DNA from: Lentzea pudingi
Lineage (GTDB): Bacteria; Actinomycetota; Actinomycetes; Mycobacteriales; Pseudonocardiaceae
Direction of reading: 5' to 3'
DNA length: 64,000 bases
Assembly: GCF_014646255.1 (NCBI RefSeq)
Contig: NZ_BMNC01000002.1
Location: forward strand, 556,140-620,139
Made by a program: the position numbers and the translations under genes. Within the stretch, counting starts at the first letter, position 1. Each line of letters begins with the position of its first letter. Below are positions 44,264-52,965 of the stretch, piece by piece. Below the pieces are notes generated by a model, which ran no database searches, was not told the DNA's origin, and worked only from the letters and a program-made list of their open reading frames with translations.

Positions 44264-45577
44264 TCAACGGAACTCGGGCAGATCGACGCGAACGGACGCA
44301 CCTCGCGGTCCCGGCACGAACCGCACGCTGCCGCCGTGCCCGGCCACGACGTCCGCCACGATGGCCAGGCCCAGGCCGGATCCGGGCAGGCCACGGGCGT
44401 CGGGCGCGCGCCAGAACCGTTCGAACGCCGAGGTCCTGTGCTCGAACGGCACCCCGGGCCCCTCGTCGCTGACGGTCAGCCAGCCCGGCTGCGAGCGGAC
44501 GGTGATCGTGGAGCTCGCAGGGGAGAACTTCACGGCGTTGTCGAGCAGGTTGAGCACGCTGCGTTCCAGCGCGCCGGCGTCACCGGCGATCACCCAGTCC
44601 GCGCGGTCGACGTCGAAGCGGTGGTCGTGGGCGCGGCTGCGGGCTCGGGTGACGGCGCGGTCGATCACCCCGGCCACGTCGACGGGCTCACGGGCGAGTT
44701 CCCGGTCGTCGCGGGCGAGCACGACGAGTTCGGTGACCAGGTCGCCGAACTCCTGGCTCTGCGCCTGCAGCCGGTCGAGGACATCGGCGCGCTGGGGCAA
44801 CGGGCGGCCGGTGCGTTCGCTGCGCACCAGCAGGTCGATGTTCGTGCGCAGACTGGTCAACGGTGTGCGCAGCTCGTGTGCGGCGTCGTTGACGAGATCT
44901 CGTTGGCGGCGGCGGGATTCGGCGAGGGCGGCGGTCATCGACGTGAACGCGCGACCCAGCCTGCCCACCTCGTCCTGGCCGTCGACGGCGACCGGGGTCG
45001 TCAGGTCGCCGGTGCGCGCGATGTGCTCGGCGGTCTCGGTGAGGCGTTCCATCGGGGCCAGGGCGCGGCGGGTCAGCCACAGGCCCGTTCCGGCCACGAG
45101 CAGCGCGCCGAGGAACGACACGGCGACCAGGACCCCGCCGAGCGTGGTCAGCGTGCTGTCGATCTCCGCCTTGCTGCGGCTCAGGACCAGCACCTCGCCG
45201 GTGCCGATCGGTTGCAGGAGAACGCGTGCCCGGGCGCCGGACTCGGTCACGCCGTCGCGGAACGTCGGCGTGGCGACGAAGTCGGCGGAGGTGGTGGCGA
45301 CGGGGTCGACACCGGGTGGCGCACAGGAGGTGCCGTTGGGGGTGAGGGTCTGGATGCCTTGCAGGACATGGCGGAGTCCCCCGGAGGGAGCGCCCTCGTC
45401 ACACCGGATCTTGGCCATCGGCGGAGGCAGGCTCGCCAGCAACGACCTGTCGAGCTGCGAGCTCAGGTTGTGCTCGGTGGCGAGCCAGGTGACGACGCTG
45501 ATCCCGGCGATCGCGACCGCCACGACGAACGCCGTGATGAGCGCGAGCCTGCTGCGCAACAGGACCGGACGGCTCAT
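44264..45577 (-). CDS. Sensor histidine kinase
   Basis: This 437-residue protein has two membrane helices flanking an extracellular sensor of about 120 residues with two cysteines, then HAMP (RRALAPMERLTETAEHIA) and HisKA with the phospho-acceptor His in NDAAHELRTPL. The HATPase motifs are NLLDNAVKFSP, VSDEGPGVP and GSGLGLAIV. ATG 45577 overlaps the response-regulator stop by 4 bases, so the two form one operon. The signal is unknown. Confidence 0.93.
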   Translation of the reverse strand: MSRPVLLRSRLALITAFVVAVAIAGISVVTWLATEHNLSSQLDRSLLASLPPPMAKIRCDEGAPSGGLRHVLQGIQTLTPNGTSCAPPGVDPVATTSADFVATPTFRDGVTESGARARVLLQPIGTGEVLVLSRSKAEIDSTLTTLGGVLVAVSFLGALLVAGTGLWLTRRALAPMERLTETAEHIARTGDLTTPVAVDGQDEVGRLGRAFTSMTAALAESRRRQRDLVNDAAHELRTPLTSLRTNIDLLVRSERTGRPLPQRADVLDRLQAQSQEFGDLVTELVVLARDDRELAREPVDVAGVIDRAVTRARSRAHDHRFDVDRADWVIAGDAGALERSVLNLLDNAVKFSPASSTITVRSQPGWLTVSDEGPGVPFEHRTSAFERFWRAPDARGLPGSGLGLAIVADVVAGHGGSVRFVPGPRGASVRVDLPEFR

Positions 45578-46239
45578 GGTGACTCGCGCAGGATGAAACC
45601 CATGCCCCGCACGGTGTGCAGCAGGCGGGGACGGCCGCCGGACTCGGTCTTGCGGCGCAGGTAGCCGATGTACACGTCGAGCAGGTTGGTGCCCTGGTCC
45701 TTGCCCCACACGGCGTGCTTGAGGTGCTGCTTGGTCAGCAGGCGGTCCGGGTCGCGCAGGAAGACCGTGAGCAGGTCGAACTCGGTCGGGGTCAGGTCGA
45801 GCCGTTCGCCGCCGCGCAGGACCTCGCGGGCCCGCGGGTCCATCCCGAGGTCGGCGAACTGGAGCAGCTGCGGCGCCGGGCGGTGCCGGTTCTGCTTCAG
45901 CAACGCCCGGACGCGGGCCAGGAGCTCCTCCAGTGCGAAGGGTTTGACCAGGTAGTCGTCGGCGCCGGCGTCCAGGCCGGTGACCCGGTCGCCCAGCGCG
46001 TCGCGGGCGGTGAGCATCAGCACGGGCAGGCGTTCCCCGGCCGCGCGCAGGCGGCGGCAGGCCTCGGAACCGTCCAGGTTCGGCATCATCAGGTCGAGGA
46101 TGGCGAGGTCGGCGTGGCGCACGAGCGGGAGTGCCTCGGCGCCGTCCGTGGCCGTGGTGACCTCGTACCCCTCGAACTCGAGGCTGCGCCGCAGACTCTC
46201 CCGCACGTCCGGGTCGTCGTCCACCACGAGCAGTCTCAT
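45574..46239 (-). CDS. OmpR/PhoB-type response regulator
   Basis: This 221-residue regulator has a receiver domain (VVDDD, phospho-Asp in AILDLMMPN, Lys in YLVKPF) followed by a winged-helix DNA-binding domain (LDLTPTEFDLLTVFLRDPDRLLTK...VYIGYLRRK). The start is set at ATG 46239, where the receiver begins. It is divergent from the GT2-GtrA gene and is the first gene of the kinase operon. Confidence 0.94.
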   Translation of the reverse strand: MRLLVVDDDPDVRESLRRSLEFEGYEVTTATDGAEALPLVRHADLAILDLMMPNLDGSEACRRLRAAGERLPVLMLTARDALGDRVTGLDAGADDYLVKPFALEELLARVRALLKQNRHRPAPQLLQFADLGMDPRAREVLRGGERLDLTPTEFDLLTVFLRDPDRLLTKQHLKHAVWGKDQGTNLLDVYIGYLRRKTESGGRPRLLHTVRGMGFILRESP

Positions 46240-46391
46240 GGCAAGGACGGTAAGGCCGTTCGCTGTGAGCCACCTGTGCATCCGCGCTCTCACGATTCTC
46301 TCAGCGGAAGCCAAAGCTGTTCTCACGACGACGTCAGCAGGCTCGATTCCACAACGGTCACAGCTGTGTCCACTGTGGAATGGAGATGACC

Positions 46392-47621
46392 ATGGCGGTG
46401 AGCACCGCTCAGGCGACGGCGACGGTCGACATCATGATCCCGGTCTACAACGAGGAACGCGCGCTGCCCGGCTGCGTCGAGGTGCTGCACGGGTTCCTGA
46501 GCGAACAGTTCCCGTTCGACTGGTCGATCGTGGTCGTCGACAACGCGAGCACGGACCGCACCCTGGAGGTCGCGGAGGAGCTGTCCGCGAAGTACGAACG
46601 GGTGCGCGTGCACCACCTCGACCGCAAGGGCCGCGGGCTGGCTCTGCGCGAGTCGTGGGGCGCCAGCGAGGCGGCGGTCGTCGTCTACATGGACGTCGAC
46701 CTGTCGACGGGACTGGACGGCCTGCTGCCTCTGGTCGCGCCGCTGCTCAACGGGCACTCGGACCTCGCGATCGGCTCACGGCTCGCGCCGGGATCGCGCA
46801 CCGTGCGCGGACCGCGGCGAGAGCTGGTGTCGCGGGCCTACAACGCGTTGATCAGGCTCACGCACGGCGCCCGGTTCAGCGACGCCCAGTGCGGGTTCAA
46901 GGCCGCGCGCACCGAGGTCGTCCGGCCGTTGCTCGGCCAGGCCCGCGACGAGGCGTGGTTCTTCGACACCGAACTGCTGCTCCTGGCTGAGCACAACGGA
47001 TTGCGCGTGCACGAGGTGCCGGTCGACTGGGTCGAGGACGTCGACAGCCGGGTCGACGTGGTCGGCACCGCGCTCGACGACATCAGGGGCCTGGTCCGCG
47101 TCGCCCGCGCGAAGGCCAACGGCACCGCGCTCGTGAACGGGCTGCCGCGGCGGCCGTTGCCCCGCGCGATCCACCCGGACGCCGTGCTGAGCCGCAGCGA
47201 GGGCGGGCTCTCCTGGCAGGTGCTGTCGTTCGCGGTGATCGGCGTGATCTCCACGCTCGCGAACCTGGGTCTGTACGGCGCTTTCCGGCTGTGGTGGCCG
47301 GTGCTGGCGGCGAACCTGGCCGCGTTGGTGATCACGACGTTGTTCAACACGGAGGCCAACCGGCGCTTCACCTTCACGGCCCGCAACACCGCCCGCGGCC
47401 GAACGCATCTGCAGGGGCTGGTGGTGTTCGGGCTCTACTACGCGTTCACGTCGGCCGCGTTGCTCGTGCTGCACGCGGTCTCCGACTCCCCGTCGCGCAC
47501 GCTCGAACTGATGGTGCTGCTCGGCTCCTCCGCGCTGGGGACGGTGGGACGCTTCTTCCTGTTGCGCAGCTGGGTGTTCCGCCGGACTGACGGCCGCGGC
47601 GACAGCGGCCGTCAGGCGTGA
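46392..47621 (+). CDS. GT2 glycosyltransferase fused to GtrA-like membrane domain
   Basis: This 409-residue protein starts at ATG 46392 (GGAG six bases upstream). Residues 1-240 are a dolichyl-phosphate-mannose-synthase-like GT2 domain: VYNEERALPGCVEVL, the DxD region YMDVDLSTG and a QCGFKAARTEV motif. After a linker, four membrane helices form a GtrA domain (FAVIGVISTLANLGLYG, TTLFNTEANRRFTF). The protein likely makes or flips a lipid-linked sugar for wall glycan or glycoprotein assembly. Divergence from the two-component operon suggests shared regulation. Confidence 0.88.
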   Translation: MAVSTAQATATVDIMIPVYNEERALPGCVEVLHGFLSEQFPFDWSIVVVDNASTDRTLEVAEELSAKYERVRVHHLDRKGRGLALRESWGASEAAVVVYMDVDLSTGLDGLLPLVAPLLNGHSDLAIGSRLAPGSRTVRGPRRELVSRAYNALIRLTHGARFSDAQCGFKAARTEVVRPLLGQARDEAWFFDTELLLLAEHNGLRVHEVPVDWVEDVDSRVDVVGTALDDIRGLVRVARAKANGTALVNGLPRRPLPRAIHPDAVLSRSEGGLSWQVLSFAVIGVISTLANLGLYGAFRLWWPVLAANLAALVITTLFNTEANRRFTFTARNTARGRTHLQGLVVFGLYYAFTSAALLVLHAVSDSPSRTLELMVLLGSSALGTVGRFFLLRSWVFRRTDGRGDSGRQA

Positions 47622-47625
47622 CCGG

Positions 47626-48429
47626 TCAGGGCGCGAGTGCCCAGGCCTGTTGCGCGCTGGCCTTGCAGAAGGCGAGCCACCGGCTCTGCGTGGTGATCGC
47701 GCCGTCGGAACCGGCGCGGGCGAGGGCGGCGGAGGAGTTCTCCTGCGTCTGCGGGCCCCAGTCGCCGTCGATGCCGGTCGTGATGCCCCAGATGTACTGG
47801 CAGGCGGCCTGGACGAAGTACGTCTGGGTCGCCGAGCCGGTGGTGAAGCTGGAGTCGCCGCTGCCCGAGATCGCGTTGTCGATGTGGGCGTGGTTGTGGT
47901 GCTCCGCGTTGTCCAGGTAGGAAATGACGTGCCGGAAGTGGTAGTGCAGCGACGCCATCGTGCCCCAGTAACGAATCCGCGCGGTGCGCAGCGCGTCGCC
48001 GGTGGAGTTCTTCCACTGGTCGTAGCGGGCGTTGAAGGCGGTGAACGTCGCGCCCGTGTCGCGGTTCGTGATGAGCATGCGCGCGAGGTCGAACGCCCTG
48101 CCCTCACCGTGCATGCCAGACTTGTTCACGTACGCGCCGTACGAGTAGATCTTGTGCGGCGCGGTCCAGTGGTAGGGCGTCCAGTTGCGCCAGTGGACGT
48201 GCCACTGCTCCAGGCGGGAGTAGAAGCCCGCCTCGTAGCGGAACGACGTCGCGGCGCCGTTCACCTCGTAGAAGGTCGGCTGCGAGTTGATCTCGCTGTG
48301 GGTGACGAGGGTCGCCGCGGAGGCGTTCCCGGTGCCGAGCAGAACCGCCGCTGAGCCCGCCACACCTGCGGCGAGGATGCTCCGGCGCGACATCGATCCG
48401 TTCATGCCCGGCAGTCTTTCGCCGAGCAT
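47626..48429 (-). CDS. Tat-exported protein with extensin/M15-like peptidase domain
   Basis: This 267-residue protein has a twin-arginine leader (MSRRSILAAGVAGSAAVLL). Its mature part has HGEGRAFDLARM and HNHAHIDNAI, spaced like the zinc ligands of extensin-like or M15 D,D-peptidases. The C-terminal 70 residues (YIWGITTGIDGDWGPQTQ) look like a peptidoglycan-binding repeat. It may trim or bind cell wall. ATG 48429 is preceded by GGGAG. Convergent with the GT2-GtrA gene. Confidence 0.7.
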   Translation of the reverse strand: MLGERLPGMNGSMSRRSILAAGVAGSAAVLLGTGNASAATLVTHSEINSQPTFYEVNGAATSFRYEAGFYSRLEQWHVHWRNWTPYHWTAPHKIYSYGAYVNKSGMHGEGRAFDLARMLITNRDTGATFTAFNARYDQWKNSTGDALRTARIRYWGTMASLHYHFRHVISYLDNAEHHNHAHIDNAISGSGDSSFTTGSATQTYFVQAACQYIWGITTGIDGDWGPQTQENSSAALARAGSDGAITTQSRWLAFCKASAQQAWALAP

Positions 48430-48440
48430 GAACGCGCTCC

Positions 48441-48551
48441 CTAGTCCTCAGGACAGTCTTCGACCTCGACCGGCACTTCCTCACCGGTCTGCCGCGCCTC
48501 TTCGAGCACGCGGCGCACCTGCTCCTCGCTCGCACCGAACATGAAGCACAT
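48441..48551 (-). CDS. Possible very small protein upstream of the Tat protein gene
   Basis: A 36-codon frame (MCFMFGASEEQVRRVLEEAR...) ends 11 bases before the Tat protein start. It predicts a single amphipathic helix and an acidic tail. It could equally be leader sequence between divergent genes. No ribosome binding site is clear. Confidence 0.3.
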   Translation of the reverse strand: MCFMFGASEEQVRRVLEEARQTGEEVPVEVEDCPED

Positions 48552-48705
48552 GTCCGCGACGGTAGGTGTGCCGTGGCCGCCGGGGCTTCTCGATTCCTGC
48601 TCGCTCTTCCGGTTTGGCTGGATTTCGCGCCCAACACGGGTGAAACCGCGGGCGAAATTTGCAGGCGCACGGCTGTTCCCGGTCGTGCACGTGCTGGGAT
48701 GCACC

Positions 48706-50016
48706 ATGACTGATCGCGGCGACCGCATCGTGAGCGAGCTCGAAGAGGCCTTCTCCGGGCTGATGGCGGCCGACCCCGCCGCGTTCCGGCACAAGTTCCG
48801 CAAGATGGCGGCCGAGCCGTTCACGTTCTACCGGGGCAGCGCGTGCCTGTTCTACGCCGACATGGCCGACCTGCCCGACGAGTGGGCCGACGAGCGCACC
48901 GGCCGCATCTGGATCCAGGGCGACCTGCACGCGCAGAACTTCGGCACCTACATGGACTCCGAGGGCACGCTGGTGTTCGACGTGAACGACTTCGACGAGG
49001 CCTACCTCGGCTCGTTCACGTGGGACCTCCGCCGCTTCGCCGCGTCGATGGCCCTGCTCGGCTGGCGCAAGGCCCTGCCGGACAGCGTGATCGTCGAGCT
49101 GATCCGCACCTACGTGACCGCGTACGTCGCTCAGGTCCGCTCGTTCGCCGACCACCCGGACGACGAGCTGTTCAGCCTCCGCCTCGACAGCACCGAGGGC
49201 GCCCTGCGCCGCGTGTTGCAACGCGCCCGCCTCGCCACGCGAATCGGTCTGCTGGACGAGAAGACCGTGATCGTCGATTACGAACGCCGCTTCCGCCGCG
49301 ACCGCGACGGCATCCACGAGCTGTCCGAGGACGTCCTCGAGTCCGTCGCCCGCGCCTTCGCGTCCTACCTGGACACCATCCCGACCGGCAAGCGGGCGTC
49401 GAGCCGCACCTATGCCGTGAAGGACGCGGTGGGCCGCAGCGGGTTCGGCATCGGCTCGGCCGGCCTGCACGCCTACAACATCCTGGTCGAGGGCCGCTCC
49501 CAGGCGCTGGAGAACGACGTCGTGCTGTCGATGAAGCAGGCCAACGTCGCCGCGCCCAGCCGCATCGTCCCGGACGCCCGGATCCGCGACTACTTCACCG
49601 ACCACGGCCACCGCACCGCCGTCTCGCAGCGGGCGCTGCAGGCGCACGCCGACCCGTGGCTCGGCCACACCGAGATCGACGGCGTCGGGTACGTCGTGTC
49701 CGAGCTCTCCCCGTACGAGGCCGACCTCGACTGGTCCGACCTCACCGAGCCCGCCGACATGCTGCCCGTGCTCGGCTACCTGGCGCGTGCCACCGCGAAG
49801 ATGCACTGCGTGGCCGACTCGGACTCGTCGCAGACCCTCGTGGACTTCCAGTGCGAGGAGGCGATCGCGGCGGTCATCGGTGACCGGGAGGCCGAGTTCG
49901 CCGACTCCATCGTCGAGTTCGCGCTCGACTACGCGGGGCAGACGCGGGAGGACCACCGGCTGTTCGTGGACGCGTTCCGGGACGGCCGGATCAAGGGTGT
50001 GGGTTCAACAGCCTGA
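48706..50016 (+). CDS. DUF2252 protein (kinase-fold)
   Basis: This 436-residue protein shows the DUF2252 hallmarks: FYRGSACLFYADM, the GDLHAQNFG loop, VFDVNDFDEAYLGSFTWDLRRFAAS and VLSMKQANVAAPS. The GDLH.QNFG and DFD motifs resemble the catalytic loop of aminoglycoside-phosphotransferase-like kinases, and phosphotransfer is suspected but not shown for the family. ATG 48706 begins the conserved region. It is monocistronic, 70 bases before the GT1 operon. Confidence 0.88.
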   Translation: MTDRGDRIVSELEEAFSGLMAADPAAFRHKFRKMAAEPFTFYRGSACLFYADMADLPDEWADERTGRIWIQGDLHAQNFGTYMDSEGTLVFDVNDFDEAYLGSFTWDLRRFAASMALLGWRKALPDSVIVELIRTYVTAYVAQVRSFADHPDDELFSLRLDSTEGALRRVLQRARLATRIGLLDEKTVIVDYERRFRRDRDGIHELSEDVLESVARAFASYLDTIPTGKRASSRTYAVKDAVGRSGFGIGSAGLHAYNILVEGRSQALENDVVLSMKQANVAAPSRIVPDARIRDYFTDHGHRTAVSQRALQAHADPWLGHTEIDGVGYVVSELSPYEADLDWSDLTEPADMLPVLGYLARATAKMHCVADSDSSQTLVDFQCEEAIAAVIGDREAEFADSIVEFALDYAGQTREDHRLFVDAFRDGRIKGVGSTA

Positions 50017-50056
50017 TCTGGATCTTGATTCCGCTCCGGGACGTGATTCAGACGAC

Positions 50057-50101
50057 GATGCGCATATTCGTTAGATGGTTACTCTGATGAATATGCGCAT
50101 C
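50057..50101. promoter_or_regulatory. 45-bp hyphenated palindrome covering the GT1 start: probable TetR operator
   Basis: The left arm 50057-50075 begins GATGCGCATATTC and the right arm 50083-50101 ends GAATATGCGCATC. Arms of 19 bases match at 17 positions around a 7-base spacer. The site overlaps the start codons of the GT1 gene, so a bound repressor would block initiation. The TetR gene is the second gene of the same operon, which fits autoregulation. Confidence 0.75.
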
Positions 50102-51214
50102 CTCTTCTCAAGTGTTCCTCAGCACGGTCACCTGCTACCCCTCTTCCCGCTCGCGCGGGCGTTCCGGGAGCGTGGCCACGAGGTCGCCGTCCTCACCGCC
50201 GCCGGCATGGCGCCGGTGATCGAGGCGCAGGGACTCGGGCACCTGCCCGCCGGACCGCTGCCGGACGTGTTGTTCGCCGAGGTCGCGCGGCGGACCGGGG
50301 CCGACCCGGCGGGTGCGCCCACGCCCGGCTCGGTGGCGGAGTTCTTCGCCGGAACGCGGATCGATCTCACGGCGGATGAGGCGCTGGCGGCCGCGAAGTC
50401 CTTCGAGCCGGACCTCGTCGTGGCCGAGCTGTGCGACTTCGTGGGGCCGTTGGTGGCCGCCGCGACGGACACGCCGGTCGCCACCCTGGCGTTCGGGCCG
50501 CCGCTCCCGCTGGTGTTCACTGACGCCATGGAAGCCCTGGCGCGCACCCGGCACGAGGCGCGTGACCTGCCGTGGGAGCCGCGCAAGTGGCTGCTCGACA
50601 CGTGGCCCGCGTCGATGCGCGCGGACGAGTGGCAGCGGCCGGAGGGCTGGCTGCCGCTACGTCCCGAGGCGTTCCGGGAGCCTGGAGCGCAGTCCGCGGC
50701 GCTGCCGGTGTCGGCGCGGCCACGGGTGCTGGTGACGTTCGGGACCTTCTTCGGCGACCCCGCCAAGCTCAGCCCGTTGCTGCGCGCGCTGTCCGCGGTG
50801 GACGCTGACGTCGTCGTGACGCTCGGCCTGGTGTCGAAGCCCGAGGAGTTCGACGTCGACCACGAGCGGATCACGTTCGTCGGGTTCACGCCGATGGAAG
50901 ACCTGCTCGACGGCGTGGACGTGGTGGTGACGCACGGCGGTGCGGGCACGACGTCGGCCGCGTTGATGAAGGGCGTGCCGCTCGTGGTGCTGCCGCAGGG
51001 TGCCGACCAGTTCTTCCAGGCCGAGAGGGTGGCCGCGGCCAGGGCCGGCGTGGCGCTCGCCCCGGACGCGCAGACTCCGCAGGCGCTGGCCGACGTGGTG
51101 CGCGCGGTCCTCGGCGATGTCACCATCCGGGAGAACGTCGCCACGATCGCGAAGGAGATCGCCGCCATGCCCGACGCCCACGAGGTGGCCGCGACACTGG
51201 AATCCCGCCTGTGA
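50087..51214 (+). CDS. GT1-type (macrolide/UGT-like) glycosyltransferase
   Basis: This protein of about 375 residues is a GT-B fold glycosyltransferase. It has an N-terminal acceptor domain (ILFSSVPQHGHLLPLFPLA) and a C-terminal donor domain with THGGAGTTSAAL and LPQGADQFFQAERV, the usual nucleotide-sugar motif. Members glycosylate small hydrophobic molecules, often antibiotics, for tailoring or inactivation. ATG 50087 is used; ATGs at 50075 and 50093 are alternatives, all within the palindrome. The gene overlaps the TetR gene by 4 bases. This layout resembles ligand-induced drug-inactivation operons. Confidence 0.88.
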   Translation: MNMRILFSSVPQHGHLLPLFPLARAFRERGHEVAVLTAAGMAPVIEAQGLGHLPAGPLPDVLFAEVARRTGADPAGAPTPGSVAEFFAGTRIDLTADEALAAAKSFEPDLVVAELCDFVGPLVAAATDTPVATLAFGPPLPLVFTDAMEALARTRHEARDLPWEPRKWLLDTWPASMRADEWQRPEGWLPLRPEAFREPGAQSAALPVSARPRVLVTFGTFFGDPAKLSPLLRALSAVDADVVVTLGLVSKPEEFDVDHERITFVGFTPMEDLLDGVDVVVTHGGAGTTSAALMKGVPLVVLPQGADQFFQAERVAAARAGVALAPDAQTPQALADVVRAVLGDVTIRENVATIAKEIAAMPDAHEVAATLESRL

Positions 51215-51816
51215 CGAGGCAGTACCGCTCTCCGCGCCGCGCGCAGGACGCCGCCGACACCCGGCGGGACATCCTGCGCGCGGCCACGGAGTTGTTCTCC
51301 GCCAACGGTTATGCGCGCGTCACGGTGGCAGAGATCGCCAAACGCGCCGGGGTGGCACCGCAGACGGTGTACTCGAGCGCGGGCAGCAAGTCCGAGATCC
51401 TGCACAAGATCGTCAGCGAGTCGATCGCGCGCACCGACGCGGTCTCGGTCACGGAGGCGATCCGGCAGACCGAGGGCATCGCCGCCGCGATGACGGCGCT
51501 GGCCAAGGGCACCCGGATGGGCAACGAGAGCGAGCAGCAGGTCGTCGAGGTGCTGTTCGCGGCCATCCCCGCCCACGAGGACGGTGCCGCGCTCTGGGCG
51601 CACAGCACCGGCAGCTACCGGCTCGCGCTCCGGGACACCGCGCTTCACCTGCAGGACAAGGGATTGTTGAGGGTGGACGTCGAGCGGGCCACGGACGTGC
51701 TGTGGTTCTGCTTCGGGTTCGGCGCGTGGCGGACGCTCGTCAAAGAGTGCGGGTGGTCGTGGGACGACGCCGAGAAGTGGCTGGCCCAGCAGGCCATCAC
51801 CACCTTCACCCACTGA
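51211..51816 (+). CDS. TetR-family repressor
   Basis: This 201-residue protein has an N-terminal helix-turn-helix (TRRDILRAATELFSANGYARVTVAEIAKRAGVAPQTVY) and a ligand-binding C-terminal domain. It starts with the GTGA overlap. It probably represses its own operon through the 45-bp palindrome at 50057, with release by a substrate of the glycosyltransferase. Confidence 0.9.
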   Translation: MTRQYRSPRRAQDAADTRRDILRAATELFSANGYARVTVAEIAKRAGVAPQTVYSSAGSKSEILHKIVSESIARTDAVSVTEAIRQTEGIAAAMTALAKGTRMGNESEQQVVEVLFAAIPAHEDGAALWAHSTGSYRLALRDTALHLQDKGLLRVDVERATDVLWFCFGFGAWRTLVKECGWSWDDAEKWLAQQAITTFTH

Positions 51817-51820
51817 GGCC

Positions 51821-52750
51821 CTAGTGGACGAGGCCGTGGTGGCGGTTCGTCCACGCGGCGACGGCCGGCAGCACGTCCGTGATCCACTCGCGGGCTGCGG
51901 CGGTGAGTTCGTAGCGGGCCGCGCGGCGGAGCACGAAACCGTTGTCCTGCAGCCGTTGCAGGGTGAGGATCACCTTCGGGCCGAGGAACGAGAGCAGGTC
52001 CTCCGCCGTCTTCGCCCCGTCGGACAGCGCGACGAGGACCTGCGGCAGCTGGTCGCTGCTCATCAGGTCCTGCAGCGCGAGCAGGTGGTGCAGGGCCGCG
52101 GAGTCCGCCTTGCGCTCGACGCTGAACGTGCTCGGGTCGTGCACCTGGACGCGGGCCCGGCCGGCTCGCTTGGCGCGTTGCAGGGCCGCGTCGGTGTCGC
52201 GGACCAGGTCGATCAGCGTGGCCTCGGGGGTGGGCACGTGCGCGGCCACGCCGATGGACGCCGTCTGGCCGTGCAGGGTGACGTGGTAGCCGTCGTTCGT
52301 GGTGATCTCGGTCTGCAGTGCGCGGATGTCGCGCAGGATGCGTTCGGCCACCATGGCCGCTTCTCCGACCGTGGTGCGGGGCAGCAGCACGAGGAACTCA
52401 TCGCCACCGTGGCGGCACACGAGGTCCGTCGGGCGCGTGTGAGCGGTCAGCACTGCGGCGACGTCAGTCAGCACCACGTCGCCCGCGGGGTGGCCGTAGT
52501 CGTCGTTGATCTTCTTGAAGCGGTCGAGGTCGATCATGAGCAGCGCGACCTGCTCCCACCGGCGCTGGGCTCGGCGGTACGTCGCGGGCGCCTGGTCGTC
52601 CCAGCCCCACCGGCCGAGGAGGCCCGTCAGGCGGTCAGTTGCCCACGCGCCAACGGGTTGCGCGCACGAGCCACAGCGCGAAGGAGCGCTTTCGTCGTGC
52701 AGGCGCAGAGAACCGTGGTCCACCGGCAGCCCCATCCGCGCAGTCGCCAT
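51821..52750 (-). CDS. GGDEF diguanylate cyclase fused to a winged-helix domain
   Basis: The 309-residue protein contains a full GGDEF domain at about 35-205 (DRLTGLLGRWGWDD, IDLDRFKKINDDYGH, the active-site RHGGDEFLVLL). A C-terminal winged-helix-like domain of about 90 residues follows (LPQVLVALSDGAKTAEDLLSFL, LQDNGFVLRRAARYELTAAAREW). No membrane helix is present. The intact GGDEF loop argues for c-di-GMP synthesis. Fusion to a DNA-binding type domain is unusual. Convergent with TetR (4-base gap). Confidence 0.85.
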   Translation of the reverse strand: MATARMGLPVDHGSLRLHDESAPSRCGSCAQPVGAWATDRLTGLLGRWGWDDQAPATYRRAQRRWEQVALLMIDLDRFKKINDDYGHPAGDVVLTDVAAVLTAHTRPTDLVCRHGGDEFLVLLPRTTVGEAAMVAERILRDIRALQTEITTNDGYHVTLHGQTASIGVAAHVPTPEATLIDLVRDTDAALQRAKRAGRARVQVHDPSTFSVERKADSAALHHLLALQDLMSSDQLPQVLVALSDGAKTAEDLLSFLGPKVILTLQRLQDNGFVLRRAARYELTAAAREWITDVLPAVAAWTNRHHGLVH

Positions 52751-52965
52751 GAGTCCCCCCAGACTTCAGCTCTGACTGGCCGTATCTGCCTCTTTCAACT
52801 GAGGTGACGTCGTTCGGATCAATCGCGACACATCAGTGCAAGCGGCGGAGTGTGATCATAGGGCTACGGACTGGTGGATTCAACCCTTGTGATGCCATAT
52901 GCTCGCTTGGTTCCACAACAGTGGAAAGATCCCCGGGCCCCTGGTCGCTCCAGCGGAGGTGTGGC

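Noticed and set aside
43127..45664. Plus-strand frame of 845 codons opposite the metalloprotease and kinase genes
   Set aside because: Spans the junction of two real minus-strand genes and has shadow-type composition.
48481..51813. Long minus-strand frames opposite DUF2252, GT1 and TetR genes
   Set aside because: Shadows in high-GC DNA; the plus-strand genes have full family motifs and overlapping start/stop arrangement.
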